Assembly (NCBI GenBank): GCA_002361235.1
Contig: DESI01000027.1
Span: forward strand, 1 to 12,122
Reading direction: 5' to 3'
DNA from: Porphyromonadaceae bacterium UBA3318
GTDB lineage: Bacteria; Bacteroidota; Bacteroidia; Bacteroidales; Muribaculaceae
DNA length: 12,122 nt
Under the pieces are notes generated by a model, which was not told where the DNA came from, did no database searches, and was given only the letters and a program-made list of their open reading frames with translations. This document shows, piece by piece, positions 1-6,938 of the stretch; the first letter of the stretch is position 1, and each line of letters opens with the position of its first letter. A program made the translations under genes and the position numbers.

Positions 1-543
1 TATAGTGTTGCCAGTCTGAACATGAAGAATTTGGGACAAGCGGATTTTTTGGGTCAGCGGACTTTTTCGGCGCATGGCTATTTTTTAAGCGAAAATCCGG
101 TCACAATTGGCGACTAGGCCGTCGTCACTCCAGTCAAAGCAATCTGCATTTCATCGGACATAATCCGTAATTTGAGCCTATGCGTCCGCAGCGACTGGAG
201 GGGTGGCGTCCACGCTGCCCACATTGCAAATATCCGCAGCGACATAAGTAGAGACGAGCGTATTTTTCCATCGCATGACAATTTTTAATGGCTGACTATA
301 TTTCACTGATAGTCCAATTGCAGAGTATACGATGACAAAGTCGTGAATCCGGTCATTTGATTAAAAATTGCCAGGCACCGAAAAAATCCGTTTATCCATA
401 AGTAGGGTACAACATTAATTTAAATCATCAGAATCCTGTATGTAATTATTACGGGTTATAATCTCTATTTAACATAATAGCAATTATGACCCGTTTACTT
501 ATCCGTTAATTTCGATCCCCAGAATCCGGTATTCTTACAATTA
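1..543. other. Gene-free left end with short repeats
   Basis: This stretch lies beyond the uvrA stop codon, and I find no convincing gene in it. A plus-strand frame is open from the window edge to a TAG at 115-117 (38 codons), and a minus-strand frame opens at 75 and runs off the edge. Both are short enough to be chance. The stretch holds a hairpin (451-494), an 11-bp inverted repeat (279-289 with 360-370), two copies of TCCGCAGCGAC (185-195 and 233-243), two of AATCCGGTCA (94-103 and 346-355), and a longer imperfect direct repeat (429-452 and 520-547). It could be a long intergenic spacer or the worn remnant of an element; no transposase remnant is recognisable. Confidence 0.5.
451..494. terminator. 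Long hairpin downstream of uvrA, possible terminator
   Basis: The outer arms (451-462 and 483-494, beginning ACGGGTTATAA) pair over 12 positions, one of them G-T in the plus-strand reading. After a 2x2 internal loop, CTATT (465-469) pairs with AATAG (476-480) around a six-base loop. It begins 49 nt after the uvrA stop and could end or protect that transcript. No U-tract follows on either strand, and the wobble pair is an A-C mismatch in the uvrA-sense RNA, so termination is only one reading. Confidence 0.35.
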
Positions 544-3381
544 TTACAGCTCTTTCGCTAAATATTCGGTTGTCGGCGTCTTAATCTTGACTATGTCTTC
601 AGGCGTACCCGTCGCCACAATCTTGCCGCCGTCTCGTCCGCCGCCGGGACCAAGGTCAATGATATAGTCAGCGCTCTTGATTACATCCATGTTGTGCTCA
701 ATCACAATCATGGTGTTGCCTTTGTCCACCAGTTTGTTTATTACTTTGAGCAATACGCGGATATCCTCAAAATGCAATCCCGTCGTCGGCTCGTCAAGAA
801 TAAAAACAGTCTTGCCGGTATCCTTCTTTGCCAGTTCCGTCGCTAACTTCACGCGCTGATTCTCACCGCCACTCAATGTGCTCGACGGCTGGCCAAGTTT
901 CAGATAACCCAGACCGATGTCCTGCAACACCTTGATTTTCTTCAAGATGGCCGGAACATTAGCAAAGAATTCAACCGCCTGGTTCACAGTCATTTCCAAT
1001 ACATCGGATATGGATTTACCCTTATATCTTACTTCCAGAGTCTCACGGTTATATCGTTTGCCGTGGCATTCCTCGCACGGCACAAGCACATCGGGCAAGA
1101 AATTCATTTCTATTGTCCTGTATCCGTTGCCTTTACACGTCTCACACCGTCCACCGGACACATTAAACGAGAATCTGCCGGGTTTATAGCCTCGTATCTG
1201 CGATTCCGGCAATTCGACAAACAGTTTCCTGATATCGGCAAACACACCCGTATACGTAGCCGGATTTGACCGCGGAGAGCGTCCCAATGGCGACTGGTCT
1301 ACGGTGACAATCTTATCGACATTCTCGATTCCCTTGATCTCCTTATATGGCAACGGTTCCTGCATGCTGCGATAGAATTCCCGGCTAAGTATGGGTTGCA
1401 GCGTACCATTTATCAGCGACGATTTGCCACTGCCGCTCACTCCGGTCACACAGACAAACATTCCCAACGGCAGCTTCAGATCCACATCCTTCAGATTGTG
1501 ACCGGACGCGCCCTTCAGTTCGATGTATTTGCCGTTGCCTTTCCGACGCGTTTCCGGCACGTTGATAGCCTTGACTCCGTTGAGATAGTCGGCCGTAAGC
1601 GTGTGCGATTTAAGCATTTTCTGTGGCGTTCCCTGATATACCACTTCCCCACCGGTTTTGCCAGCACCGGGGCCGATGTCTATAACGTAATCCGATTCCG
1701 TCATGATGTCGCGGTCATGTTCCACCACTATTATGGAATTACCGTTGTCGCGCAATTGCTTCAGACTGTTTATCAACCGTGTGTTGTCGCGCTGATGCAG
1801 TCCGATGGACGGCTCGTCCAGGATGTAAAGTACATTCACCAACTGCGACCCTATCTGTGTGGCCAGACGTATGCGCTGGCTCTCGCCGCCGCTCAGACTC
1901 GAGCTGCTGCGGTTCAACGACATATAGTCCAGACCCACGTCAAGCAGAAACTGCAGTCTGCTTCTGATTTCCTTCAGTATTTCTTCGGCTACGAGTCGTT
2001 TGCGCTGGTCAAGTCTGTCCTCAAGACCCTGAGTCCACTCGTACAGCTCGCGGATGTCCATGCGCGACACATCTGCTATGTTCTTGCCGTCGATAAAGAA
2101 ATGCAGCGATATCTTGTTCAGCCTGTCGCCATGACATTCCGGGCAGGTGCAGCGTGAATAGAATTGACCGCTCCATTTGTTGGCCTCATAGCCGGCCTCC
2201 TCATCCTGCTGCATCTCGATATATTTCACCAGTCCTTCGTACGAAGGCGCGCGTCCCAGCCCTGTATCGTTCTTGATGTCCAGTCGTGCGTCCGTTCCGT
2301 TCAATATATCGTTCAAGGCCTCGCGCGGGAGGTCCTTTATCGGAGTCTTAAGCGTGCAGCCATACAGTTTGCAGATGGCCTCGATCTGCCAGAACACCAT
2401 CGAGTTTCTGTAACGACCCAGAGCCTCGATTCCACCGGCATATATAGACTTGGACGGATCGGGGATGACCTTGGCCTCGTCCACCACATTCACCTCTCCT
2501 ATTCCCTTGCATACCGGGCAGGCCCCCTGCGGGGAGTTGAACGAGAAATTATGAGGTGCCGGCTCCGGATACGACAGTCCGGTATCGGGATCCATCAGCA
2601 TCTGGCTGAAATGGCTCATCTCGCCTGTCTCCAGATCCATCACAGCCATCTGCTTGTCGCCCTGCTTCAATGCCGTTTCCACCGACGACCGCAGGCGTTG
2701 CGGATCCTCGCTGTTGACGCGCAGACGATCCACTACCAACTCCACTGTATGATTCTGATAGCGGTTCAGCTTCATGCCGAACACCAGTTCCTTCAGCTCT
2801 CCATCCACGCGCACATAGATATACCCTTTCTTACGCAGGTTCTCGAACAGCTCCTTATAATGACCTTTGCGGTTCTTGACCAATGGCGCGAGAATATATA
2901 TCTTCTTGTCGTTATATCTCTCCAGAATCATGTCCTGGATCCTGTCCCGGGAATATTTGGCCATAGGCTTGCCGCTGAGATAGCTGCGCGCCTCTCCCAT
3001 TCTGGCAAACAGGAGTCGGAAAAAGTCGTATATTTCAGTAGTGGTACCCACCGTGGAACGCGGATTCTTGTTCACAGTCTTCTGCTCAATGCTGATTACA
3101 GGGCTGAGTCCGGTTATCTTGTCCACATCCGGACGCTCCATGCTGCCTAACATATTCCGGGCATACGATGAAAATGTCTCTATATACCGACGCTGACCTT
3201 CGGCGAATATCGTGTCGAATGCCAGCGATGACTTGCCGGATCCGCTCAGACCCGTTATCACCGTCAGCGTGTTATGGGGTATTGTGACATCTATGTTTTT
3301 CAAGTTATGGACGCGCGCTCCGTATACGTCCACGCTTCCTTCTTGCCTTAGGGTTGATTCCTTTATGTTTGTTGCCTTCAT
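544..3381 (-). CDS. uvrA: Excinuclease ABC subunit UvrA
   Basis: DNA-damage recognition ATPase of nucleotide excision repair; it acts as a dimer that finds distorted DNA and loads UvrB. At 945 residues it has normal UvrA length. Visible in order: Walker A GLSGSGKSS (about 44-52), the UvrB-binding/insertion region (about 131-250), a CPVC pair at 288-291, ABC signature LSGGESQR (496-503), Walker B with ILDEPSIGLH (520-529), second Walker A GVSGSGKSS (647-655), a complete zinc finger with Cys746, 749, 769 and 772 (CX2C-X19-CX2C), second signature LSGGENQR (837-844) and second Walker B ILDEPTTGLH (861-870). The first zinc module is incomplete: where the partner cysteines of 288/291 should lie (265 and 268) there are Pro and Gly. 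The ATG at 3381 gives the usual short N-terminal lead before the first ATPase half. No clear promoter is seen; a terminator separates it from the NlpC gene upstream. Family identity is certain. Confidence 0.97.
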   Translation of the reverse strand: MKATNIKESTLRQEGSVDVYGARVHNLKNIDVTIPHNTLTVITGLSGSGKSSLAFDTIFAEGQRRYIETFSSYARNMLGSMERPDVDKITGLSPVISIEQKTVNKNPRSTVGTTTEIYDFFRLLFARMGEARSYLSGKPMAKYSRDRIQDMILERYNDKKIYILAPLVKNRKGHYKELFENLRKKGYIYVRVDGELKELVFGMKLNRYQNHTVELVVDRLRVNSEDPQRLRSSVETALKQGDKQMAVMDLETGEMSHFSQMLMDPDTGLSYPEPAPHNFSFNSPQGACPVCKGIGEVNVVDEAKVIPDPSKSIYAGGIEALGRYRNSMVFWQIEAICKLYGCTLKTPIKDLPREALNDILNGTDARLDIKNDTGLGRAPSYEGLVKYIEMQQDEEAGYEANKWSGQFYSRCTCPECHGDRLNKISLHFFIDGKNIADVSRMDIRELYEWTQGLEDRLDQRKRLVAEEILKEIRSRLQFLLDVGLDYMSLNRSSSSLSGGESQRIRLATQIGSQLVNVLYILDEPSIGLHQRDNTRLINSLKQLRDNGNSIIVVEHDRDIMTESDYVIDIGPGAGKTGGEVVYQGTPQKMLKSHTLTADYLNGVKAINVPETRRKGNGKYIELKGASGHNLKDVDLKLPLGMFVCVTGVSGSGKSSLINGTLQPILSREFYRSMQEPLPYKEIKGIENVDKIVTVDQSPLGRSPRSNPATYTGVFADIRKLFVELPESQIRGYKPGRFSFNVSGGRCETCKGNGYRTIEMNFLPDVLVPCEECHGKRYNRETLEVRYKGKSISDVLEMTVNQAVEFFANVPAILKKIKVLQDIGLGYLKLGQPSSTLSGGENQRVKLATELAKKDTGKTVFILDEPTTGLHFEDIRVLLKVINKLVDKGNTMIVIEHNMDVIKSADYIIDLGPGGGRDGGKIVATGTPEDIVKIKTPTTEYLAKEL

Positions 3382-3495
3382 CTAATTCTGCGCAAGTAAT
3401 TTATCCGATATTTATAACAAGTTATATGCCAAAAATCCTTTACATGCACTGGTTTCTGTTTCAATGCCACATTCGGGGCACATTCAGCTATTCTT

Positions 3496-3536
3496 GTTAT
3501 GTTTCTATTATCCGATCCCTGTTACATTTCTATTAT
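3496..3536. repeat. Short direct repeat upstream of uvrA
   Basis: GTTATGTTTCTATTAT (3496-3511) recurs as GTTACATTTCTATTAT (3521-3536), 14 of 16 positions identical, with a 25-nt period. The pair lies between the NlpC-gene terminator and the uvrA start, where control sites for uvrA would be expected. No function can be assigned. Confidence 0.4.
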
Positions 3537-3538
3537 AC

Positions 3539-3571
3539 AAAGAGCGGGAAGCATCGTTCTTCCCGCTCTTT
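3539..3571 (-). terminator. Hairpin terminator after the NlpC/P60 gene
   Basis: A perfect 13-bp stem, AAAGAGCGGGAAG at 3539-3551 with CTTCCCGCTCTTT at 3559-3571, has a seven-base loop. It starts 55 nt past the stop of the NlpC/P60 gene. The stem is GC-rich in the middle with A/T ends, as in many bidirectional Bacteroidetes terminators. There is no long U-run on the minus strand beyond the stem's own terminal U residues. Confidence 0.75.
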
Positions 3572-3626
3572 ATATTCCGTCATCTGTCCGGAATAATATA
3601 TTCTTAATGGTAATGTTTCCGAAGTC

Positions 3627-4241
3627 TTAGTCAATCACCCGACGTGCGAACAGGAAACGCCTTGCGTAATTACCCGACACCTCATTTACGGTAATTCCTT
3701 TACGTGTACTGGCATGTATGAACTTGATTTCGCCGGTCTCAGGATTGGATGATACACAGATTCCCACATGACCCACATTGCGTCCGCTGCGCGGGCTGGT
3801 GAAGAAAATCAGGTCTCCTGTCCGGATGTCCTTGCGGTCTATCTTGGTGCCCTGTGTGGACTGTGTGCGCGAACAGGGACTGAGGCTGATGCCGAACTGC
3901 TTGAATACATAGCTTGAGAAGCCTGAACAATCGAAAGCATTCGGACCTTTCATGCCGTATCGGTAGGGTTTGCCAAGATGCTTCTTTGCCTCCTTCAGCA
4001 GGTCCATGGCCATTGCGGGTACAGACAGCAACGGATTTTCACGCTTTTCTACATCTTCTTTAATAAGATTGGCCACCGAAGACATATCCATCTTCGTGTT
4101 GACGTTGGCCAGACGTGCGTGCGCCGCCTTGTGGGCAGCCATCGAACGGTTAGGTTTTGTTTCGTTACTTATGTTCTGTGCCATACCGGACATGACAACG
4201 CCTGCCGCTATAAGCACACTTGTGATCAGTCTTAATTTCAT
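3627..4241 (-). CDS. Secreted NlpC/P60 family cell-wall hydrolase
   Basis: Probable gamma-D-glutamyl-diamino acid endopeptidase that cuts peptidoglycan stem peptides outside the cytoplasm. The 204-residue protein starts with a signal peptide (about 1-21: basic start, hydrophobic LITSVLIAAGVVMSGMA). A low-complexity linker follows to about residue 75, then a C-terminal NlpC/P60 domain. The catalytic triad is visible: Cys105 in FDCSGF, His158 in VGHVGI and His176 in FIHAST. The RTGDLIFF segment (140-147) is also typical of the family. There is no SH3 or LysM wall-binding domain, so the linker and single domain are the whole mature protein. The gene has its own promoter (4371-4340) and terminator (3571-3539) and so appears monocistronic. 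Its RNA leader of about 90 nt can form two hairpins. The family call is firm; the exact bond cut is inferred from the family. Confidence 0.93.
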   Translation of the reverse strand: MKLRLITSVLIAAGVVMSGMAQNISNETKPNRSMAAHKAAHARLANVNTKMDMSSVANLIKEDVEKRENPLLSVPAMAMDLLKEAKKHLGKPYRYGMKGPNAFDCSGFSSYVFKQFGISLSPCSRTQSTQGTKIDRKDIRTGDLIFFTSPRSGRNVGHVGICVSSNPETGEIKFIHASTRKGITVNEVSGNYARRFLFARRVID

Positions 4242-4256
4242 GTTGTTGTTTGCTAC

Positions 4257-4321
4257 GAATGCATCTGCTTCCGTGCATTCTTATTCCGCAGGACTGCTTC
4301 TTTATCTAAAAGAATCTGTCC
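4257..4321 (-). promoter_or_regulatory. Structured 5' leader of the NlpC/P60 gene
   Basis: The predicted leader (from about 4333 to the ATG at 4241) contains two hairpins. The distal one pairs 4291-4303 with 4309-4321, 11 of 13 positions, around a five-base loop. The proximal one pairs GAATGCA (4257-4263) with TGCATTC (4274-4280) around a ten-base loop and ends 15 nt before the start codon. On the plus strand the distal stem is followed by TTTTTATT and would look like an intrinsic terminator, but no plus-strand gene lies before it. It could affect translation or RNA stability; it matches no riboswitch class I recognise. Confidence 0.4.
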
Positions 4322-4339
4322 TTTTTATTCTTACTCTTG

Positions 4340-4371
4340 CAAAATTAGTTAAACTTTTCCATAATTCCAAA
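4340..4371 (-). promoter_or_regulatory. Bacteroidetes-type promoter for the NlpC/P60 gene
   Basis: On the minus strand TTTG (4371-4368) is followed after exactly 20 nt by TAATTTTG (4347-4340). This fits the Bacteroidetes primary sigma consensus TTTG-N19/21-TAnnTTTG. Transcription would begin near 4333, leaving about 90 nt of leader before the ATG. Confidence 0.75.
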
Positions 4372-4464
4372 TGTTTCTATCTCATTTTGTGGTTATTATC
4401 AGCATTTTAAATATTATTAGCTTTTGGCACACTTTAACGAATGTGTGCAAAAACAGCCAGAACA

Positions 4465-4504
4465 GAAGTCCCTCACCTGCTTTTTATCGCTTGTGAGGGA
4501 CTTC
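4465..4504 (-). terminator. Hairpin terminator after the Ig-like secreted protein gene
   Basis: GAAGTCCCTCAC (4465-4476) and GTGAGGGACTTC (4493-4504) form a perfect 12-bp stem with a 16-base loop. The hairpin begins 28 nt after the stop of the gene at 5870-4533. A short T-run (TGTTTTT) occurs about 10 nt past the stem on the minus strand. It separates this gene from the NlpC/P60 promoter. Confidence 0.7.
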
Positions 4505-4532
4505 GTAATGCAAATTGATATATGCTATATTC

Positions 4533-5870
4533 CTACTTGATAATCACCGTTTTAGACCAACCTTCTTCAAGTATTACATAAACTCCCGCCTTACTTGGCT
4601 TTTCCATCAGTTTCAGCCCGTCCAAAGTATAATATTCAGTATCTGACTCTTCATTCTTCTTAATTCCATTAACTGATGTGGGAGTCGGAGGATTAGGAGA
4701 CGCCTTGAGAATGTTCAATTGGATTATATCGTCAGATCCTAAGCCGTATCTCTCGCCGTAATATGTCAGAGTTCCTTCACTCGTGAGTTCGACAGGATCT
4801 GCATATCGTACGAATTTATTATCCTCTGATCCCACCTTGATCATTTCACTTTTACTATCACTTTCGGTGGTCGCAGCAGGAATCCACTGATAATATACCT
4901 TGACATCTTCTCCTTCCGGCACCTCAAATGTCAGAGTCGCAGACTCATCGGTTATACTATATGAATCTTCAGCTATATTTCCATTCACCTTTGCTTTTAC
5001 AGTACCGGGTTGAGGCTTCTCGTAAGGATAATACTTGAATAATGCGAAACCTGGTGTTCTATCGGATCTGATTTGGAAATTACTCTTATTAACACCCATA
5101 GTCTTTTCCAATCTATCCTCAAACTTTATTGTGATGCCATACTGCTCGAAATCCTCAAAGCCAATAGTCATTGTCTTTGGCGTATCGCTTAGTGAAAGAT
5201 TGCCGGATGGAGTTTTTGTAGGATAACAGAGATACTTATCCATATTTATATCCTGACATTTTAAAGAGTATACGTCCTCCGAGGTGTTCGTAGACGTCTC
5301 TGCATTCAATTGAAATCTATAAGGAGATCCGGTTATGATTTTTGAATAAAAGCTTTCTTCCGTATTCCAATATTCCGAAATAATATCAGGTGTAGCCCCT
5401 ATTAATGTCCTTCCGTCACTGCTATATTGCAGATAACACAACTTCTTATTCTTAAAATAATCAGTGTTCACCAACACATAACTATCATCTGCCCCTGTTG
5501 TTAGGTCAGCTTTGCTTTTAACCTTTCGATATTCTCCAAATTGCGGATCTATAACCGTCAATTGATAAGTAGCGCTTAGCTTCTTATTCAAATTATCAGG
5601 GTCCGTATATACCGCTGTTACAGAGGCTTGGCCAATTCCGTTTAAACTCACTTCTCCGGATGACGTTACTTCAAACACATCGGTATTATTCGCTGCATAA
5701 GTCACGTTATCCATGGACATTCCATCATCCATGATTAATTCGGGCAGCCCCACTTCGGTCTGACCGATATATGCGAGTCCTGATCTGACACTGAATTCAA
5801 ATGTCTCAGCCCTCAGCATACCTGTTATCGTCAGCATCATTGCCGATGCCAACAACATGAGTTTTTTCAT
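4533..5870 (-). CDS. Secreted Ig-like protein with type IX-like C-terminal tail
   Basis: Exported protein of unknown function, 445 residues. A signal peptide covers about 1-21 (KK then LMLLASAMMLTI, cleavage after LRA). Residues about 55-107 resemble a bacterial Ig-like (Big_2) fold, with a DVFEVTSSGEVSLNGIGQ stretch followed by a beta-rich ATYQLTV. The middle (about 115-300) is not recognised. Residues about 305-390 have the pattern of a chitobiase/hexosaminidase C-terminal-like (CHB_HEX_C) beta domain, with VYYQW and GTLTYYGERYGLGS. The final 34 residues (YYTLDGLKL, then AGVYVI, then SKTVIIK) resemble the short type IX secretion tails of Prevotella and Muribaculaceae proteins, implying export to or through the outer membrane. 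The gene is visibly more AT-rich than its neighbours. It begins about 80 nt after the OmpA-like gene, with no clear promoter of its own, and ends in a strong hairpin. No catalytic motif is seen; a surface-binding or structural role is an inference. Confidence 0.85.
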   Translation of the reverse strand: MKKLMLLASAMMLTITGMLRAETFEFSVRSGLAYIGQTEVGLPELIMDDGMSMDNVTYAANNTDVFEVTSSGEVSLNGIGQASVTAVYTDPDNLNKKLSATYQLTVIDPQFGEYRKVKSKADLTTGADDSYVLVNTDYFKNKKLCYLQYSSDGRTLIGATPDIISEYWNTEESFYSKIITGSPYRFQLNAETSTNTSEDVYSLKCQDINMDKYLCYPTKTPSGNLSLSDTPKTMTIGFEDFEQYGITIKFEDRLEKTMGVNKSNFQIRSDRTPGFALFKYYPYEKPQPGTVKAKVNGNIAEDSYSITDESATLTFEVPEGEDVKVYYQWIPAATTESDSKSEMIKVGSEDNKFVRYADPVELTSEGTLTYYGERYGLGSDDIIQLNILKASPNPPTPTSVNGIKKNEESDTEYYTLDGLKLMEKPSKAGVYVILEEGWSKTVIIK

Positions 5871-5906
5871 AAGCAGTTAGTGTAGGGTTAATTATATCAA
5901 TATTTT

Positions 5907-5924
5907 AGCGGCATTAATGCCGCT
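5907..5924. repeat. Perfect palindrome between OmpA-like and Ig-like genes
   Basis: AGCGGCATTAATGCCGCT is an exact 18-base palindrome; as RNA it gives a 7-bp stem with a UUAA loop. It lies 25 nt past the OmpA-like stop and 36 nt before the next start. It could be a weak terminator or attenuating hairpin (no U-run follows on the minus strand) or a dimer-binding operator for the downstream gene. Confidence 0.5.
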
Positions 5925-5952
5925 TGCGTTAAAAACTATGCCGGTTGCGTTA
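5917..5952. repeat. 15-bp direct repeat with 21-bp period
   Basis: ATGCCGCTTGCGTTA (5917-5931) is repeated as ATGCCGGTTGCGTTA (5938-5952), one mismatch, 21 bp apart. The second copy overlaps the last codon position of the OmpA-like gene (stop at 5952-5950) and the first overlaps half of the 18-base palindrome. The two-turn spacing would suit side-by-side protein binding, or it may be a small local duplication. Confidence 0.5.
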
Positions 5953-6642
5953 GAATACGATTCTGCCTTTCTTGGCCTGCTCAAGCATCTTTTTGCCAGG
6001 CATCAGATATACTTCAAGTCGACGGTTTTTAGCGCGGTTGTTCATAGTATTGTTTTCCACCAACGGCATCTCGTCGCCGTACGAATACGGGAACAGCCAA
6101 TTGGTGTTGACATGCTGGTTCTCAAACCATTCGAACACTGCTTCCGAGCGTTCTTCGGTCAATTTGTCACGATATGTTTCCGACCCGGTGTTGTCGGTAT
6201 GCATCACCATCAGCACACGATACATGTCCGGATCCTTCAGGTATCTTTTCAATGGCGCGAGCAACTGAGTGGCTGCCGGACGCAACTTAGTATCGTTGGG
6301 CATGAACAGTTGGGAGGCTGGTATCGTAACCAATAGCACTTCCTTGTTACGGAAGGTCTCAACCGTGCAGCCGTTCTTGGAATTATATTCCCTGTTGTGC
6401 AGGCGGTTTCTACCCTCCTTTTCCTGGAATTTCCTTATCAGATCCGCACTCTTGGCATCAAGCGGCACACTGTTGAGCATCTCGACAAACGACAGGTCGT
6501 CGAGATCATCGCTGCGTTGCGCTTCTGTCTGAGCCTGTGCTTGCTTGGTCTTCTGCGCAAACGCGGGCTGCGTCACACATAGCGCTCCGCACACGGCAAG
6601 CCCGGCAAATATATTACATATTATCCTCGATGGATTCCTCAT
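5950..6642 (-). CDS. Periplasmic OmpA-C domain protein
   Basis: Probable envelope protein holding on to peptidoglycan. It has 230 residues: a signal peptide (about 1-29, ending QPAFA), a charged linker and middle segment (30-100), then an OmpA/MotB C-terminal fold (about 105-215). The domain shows the peptidoglycan-contact pattern HTDNTGS with its Asp, then LTEERSEAV with its Arg, and ends in the NNRAKNRRLEVYLMPG segment. There is no N-terminal beta-barrel and no acceptable lipobox (the Cys residues follow Val or Leu), so it is probably soluble in the periplasm rather than an OmpA porin. The ATG at 6642 is the only ATG able to supply the signal peptide, so the gene truly overlaps the preceding acidic-protein gene by 29 nt, which suggests translational coupling. 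It is the last gene of the DUF4290-murA-rimM run. The domain call is firm; the cell role is inferred. Confidence 0.9.
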   Translation of the reverse strand: MRNPSRIICNIFAGLAVCGALCVTQPAFAQKTKQAQAQTEAQRSDDLDDLSFVEMLNSVPLDAKSADLIRKFQEKEGRNRLHNREYNSKNGCTVETFRNKEVLLVTIPASQLFMPNDTKLRPAATQLLAPLKRYLKDPDMYRVLMVMHTDNTGSETYRDKLTEERSEAVFEWFENQHVNTNWLFPYSYGDEMPLVENNTMNNRAKNRRLEVYLMPGKKMLEQAKKGRIVF

Positions 6643-6934
6643 ATTCTATCTCTCCTTTCACTATCAGATCCACATCGGCGGGATCCATCTCTGTTTCCTG
6701 ATCCTTCTTAAGCTGGGCCTTGACGTATGCCGTCAGGCGCGTCAGGTCATGTTCTTCCTCCTCTGTCACTTCAGAGTTCAGATCAAGATAGCCGTTCTTC
6801 TCATACCATTCCCAGATGATGTCGATCACATACAGTATCTCATCGTCATCATAACGCGCGTTCACGTTCTCGGGCAGTGTCTTGCGAATGAATGCTATCG
6901 CATTGTCCTCGTCATATAGTGTCTCTTCGCTCAT
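6614..6934 (-). CDS. Small acidic conserved-type protein, function unknown
   Basis: I cannot name this gene. From the ATG at 6934 it encodes 106 residues, 32 of them Asp or Glu against 9 Lys/Arg. There is no signal peptide or membrane segment, so it is probably cytoplasmic. A likely helical core contains DDDEILYVIDIIWEWYEKNG; a tetraglutamate (EEEE) follows, and the C-terminal part reads DPADVDLIVKGEIEYEES. The order of helix, acidic linker and helix resembles short uncharacterised proteins I have seen next to translation genes in Bacteroidales. The start at 6934 lies 4 nt past the rimM stop. An ATG at 6946 would add MIET and overlap rimM by 8 nt, and cannot be excluded. Its end overlaps the OmpA-like gene by 29 nt. 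Tight packing on both sides supports real expression within the operon; RNA or ribosome interaction is only a guess from context. Confidence 0.8.
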   Translation of the reverse strand: MSEETLYDEDNAIAFIRKTLPENVNARYDDDEILYVIDIIWEWYEKNGYLDLNSEVTEEEEHDLTRLTAYVKAQLKKDQETEMDPADVDLIVKGEIEYEESIEDNM

Positions 6935-6938
6935 AGTT

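Noticed and set aside
1..75. Minus-strand frame from ATG at 75 running off the left edge
   Set aside because: Only 25 codons are visible, no promoter of Bacteroidetes type precedes it, and a stop lies just upstream; coding potential is not supported.
1..117. Plus-strand open frame from the window edge to TAG at 115-117
   Set aside because: Thirty-eight codons without a stop is not significant, and the peptide shows no recognisable family; it could be the tail of a gene from outside the window, but that cannot be judged here.
279..370. Integron attC-type site
   Set aside because: The nested repeats recall one, but the RYYYAAC and GTTRRRY core sequences are absent and no cassette gene is adjacent.
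1396..3150. Long plus-strand frames (253 and 328 codons) opposite uvrA
   Set aside because: They are antisense to a well-conserved gene whose motifs are all intact. Their products have no recognisable domain, and such frames are common opposite long coding regions.
4291..4328. Intrinsic terminator on the plus strand (stem followed by TTTTTATT)
   Set aside because: No plus-strand gene lies upstream to be terminated; the stem is better read as part of the leader RNA of the NlpC/P60 gene.
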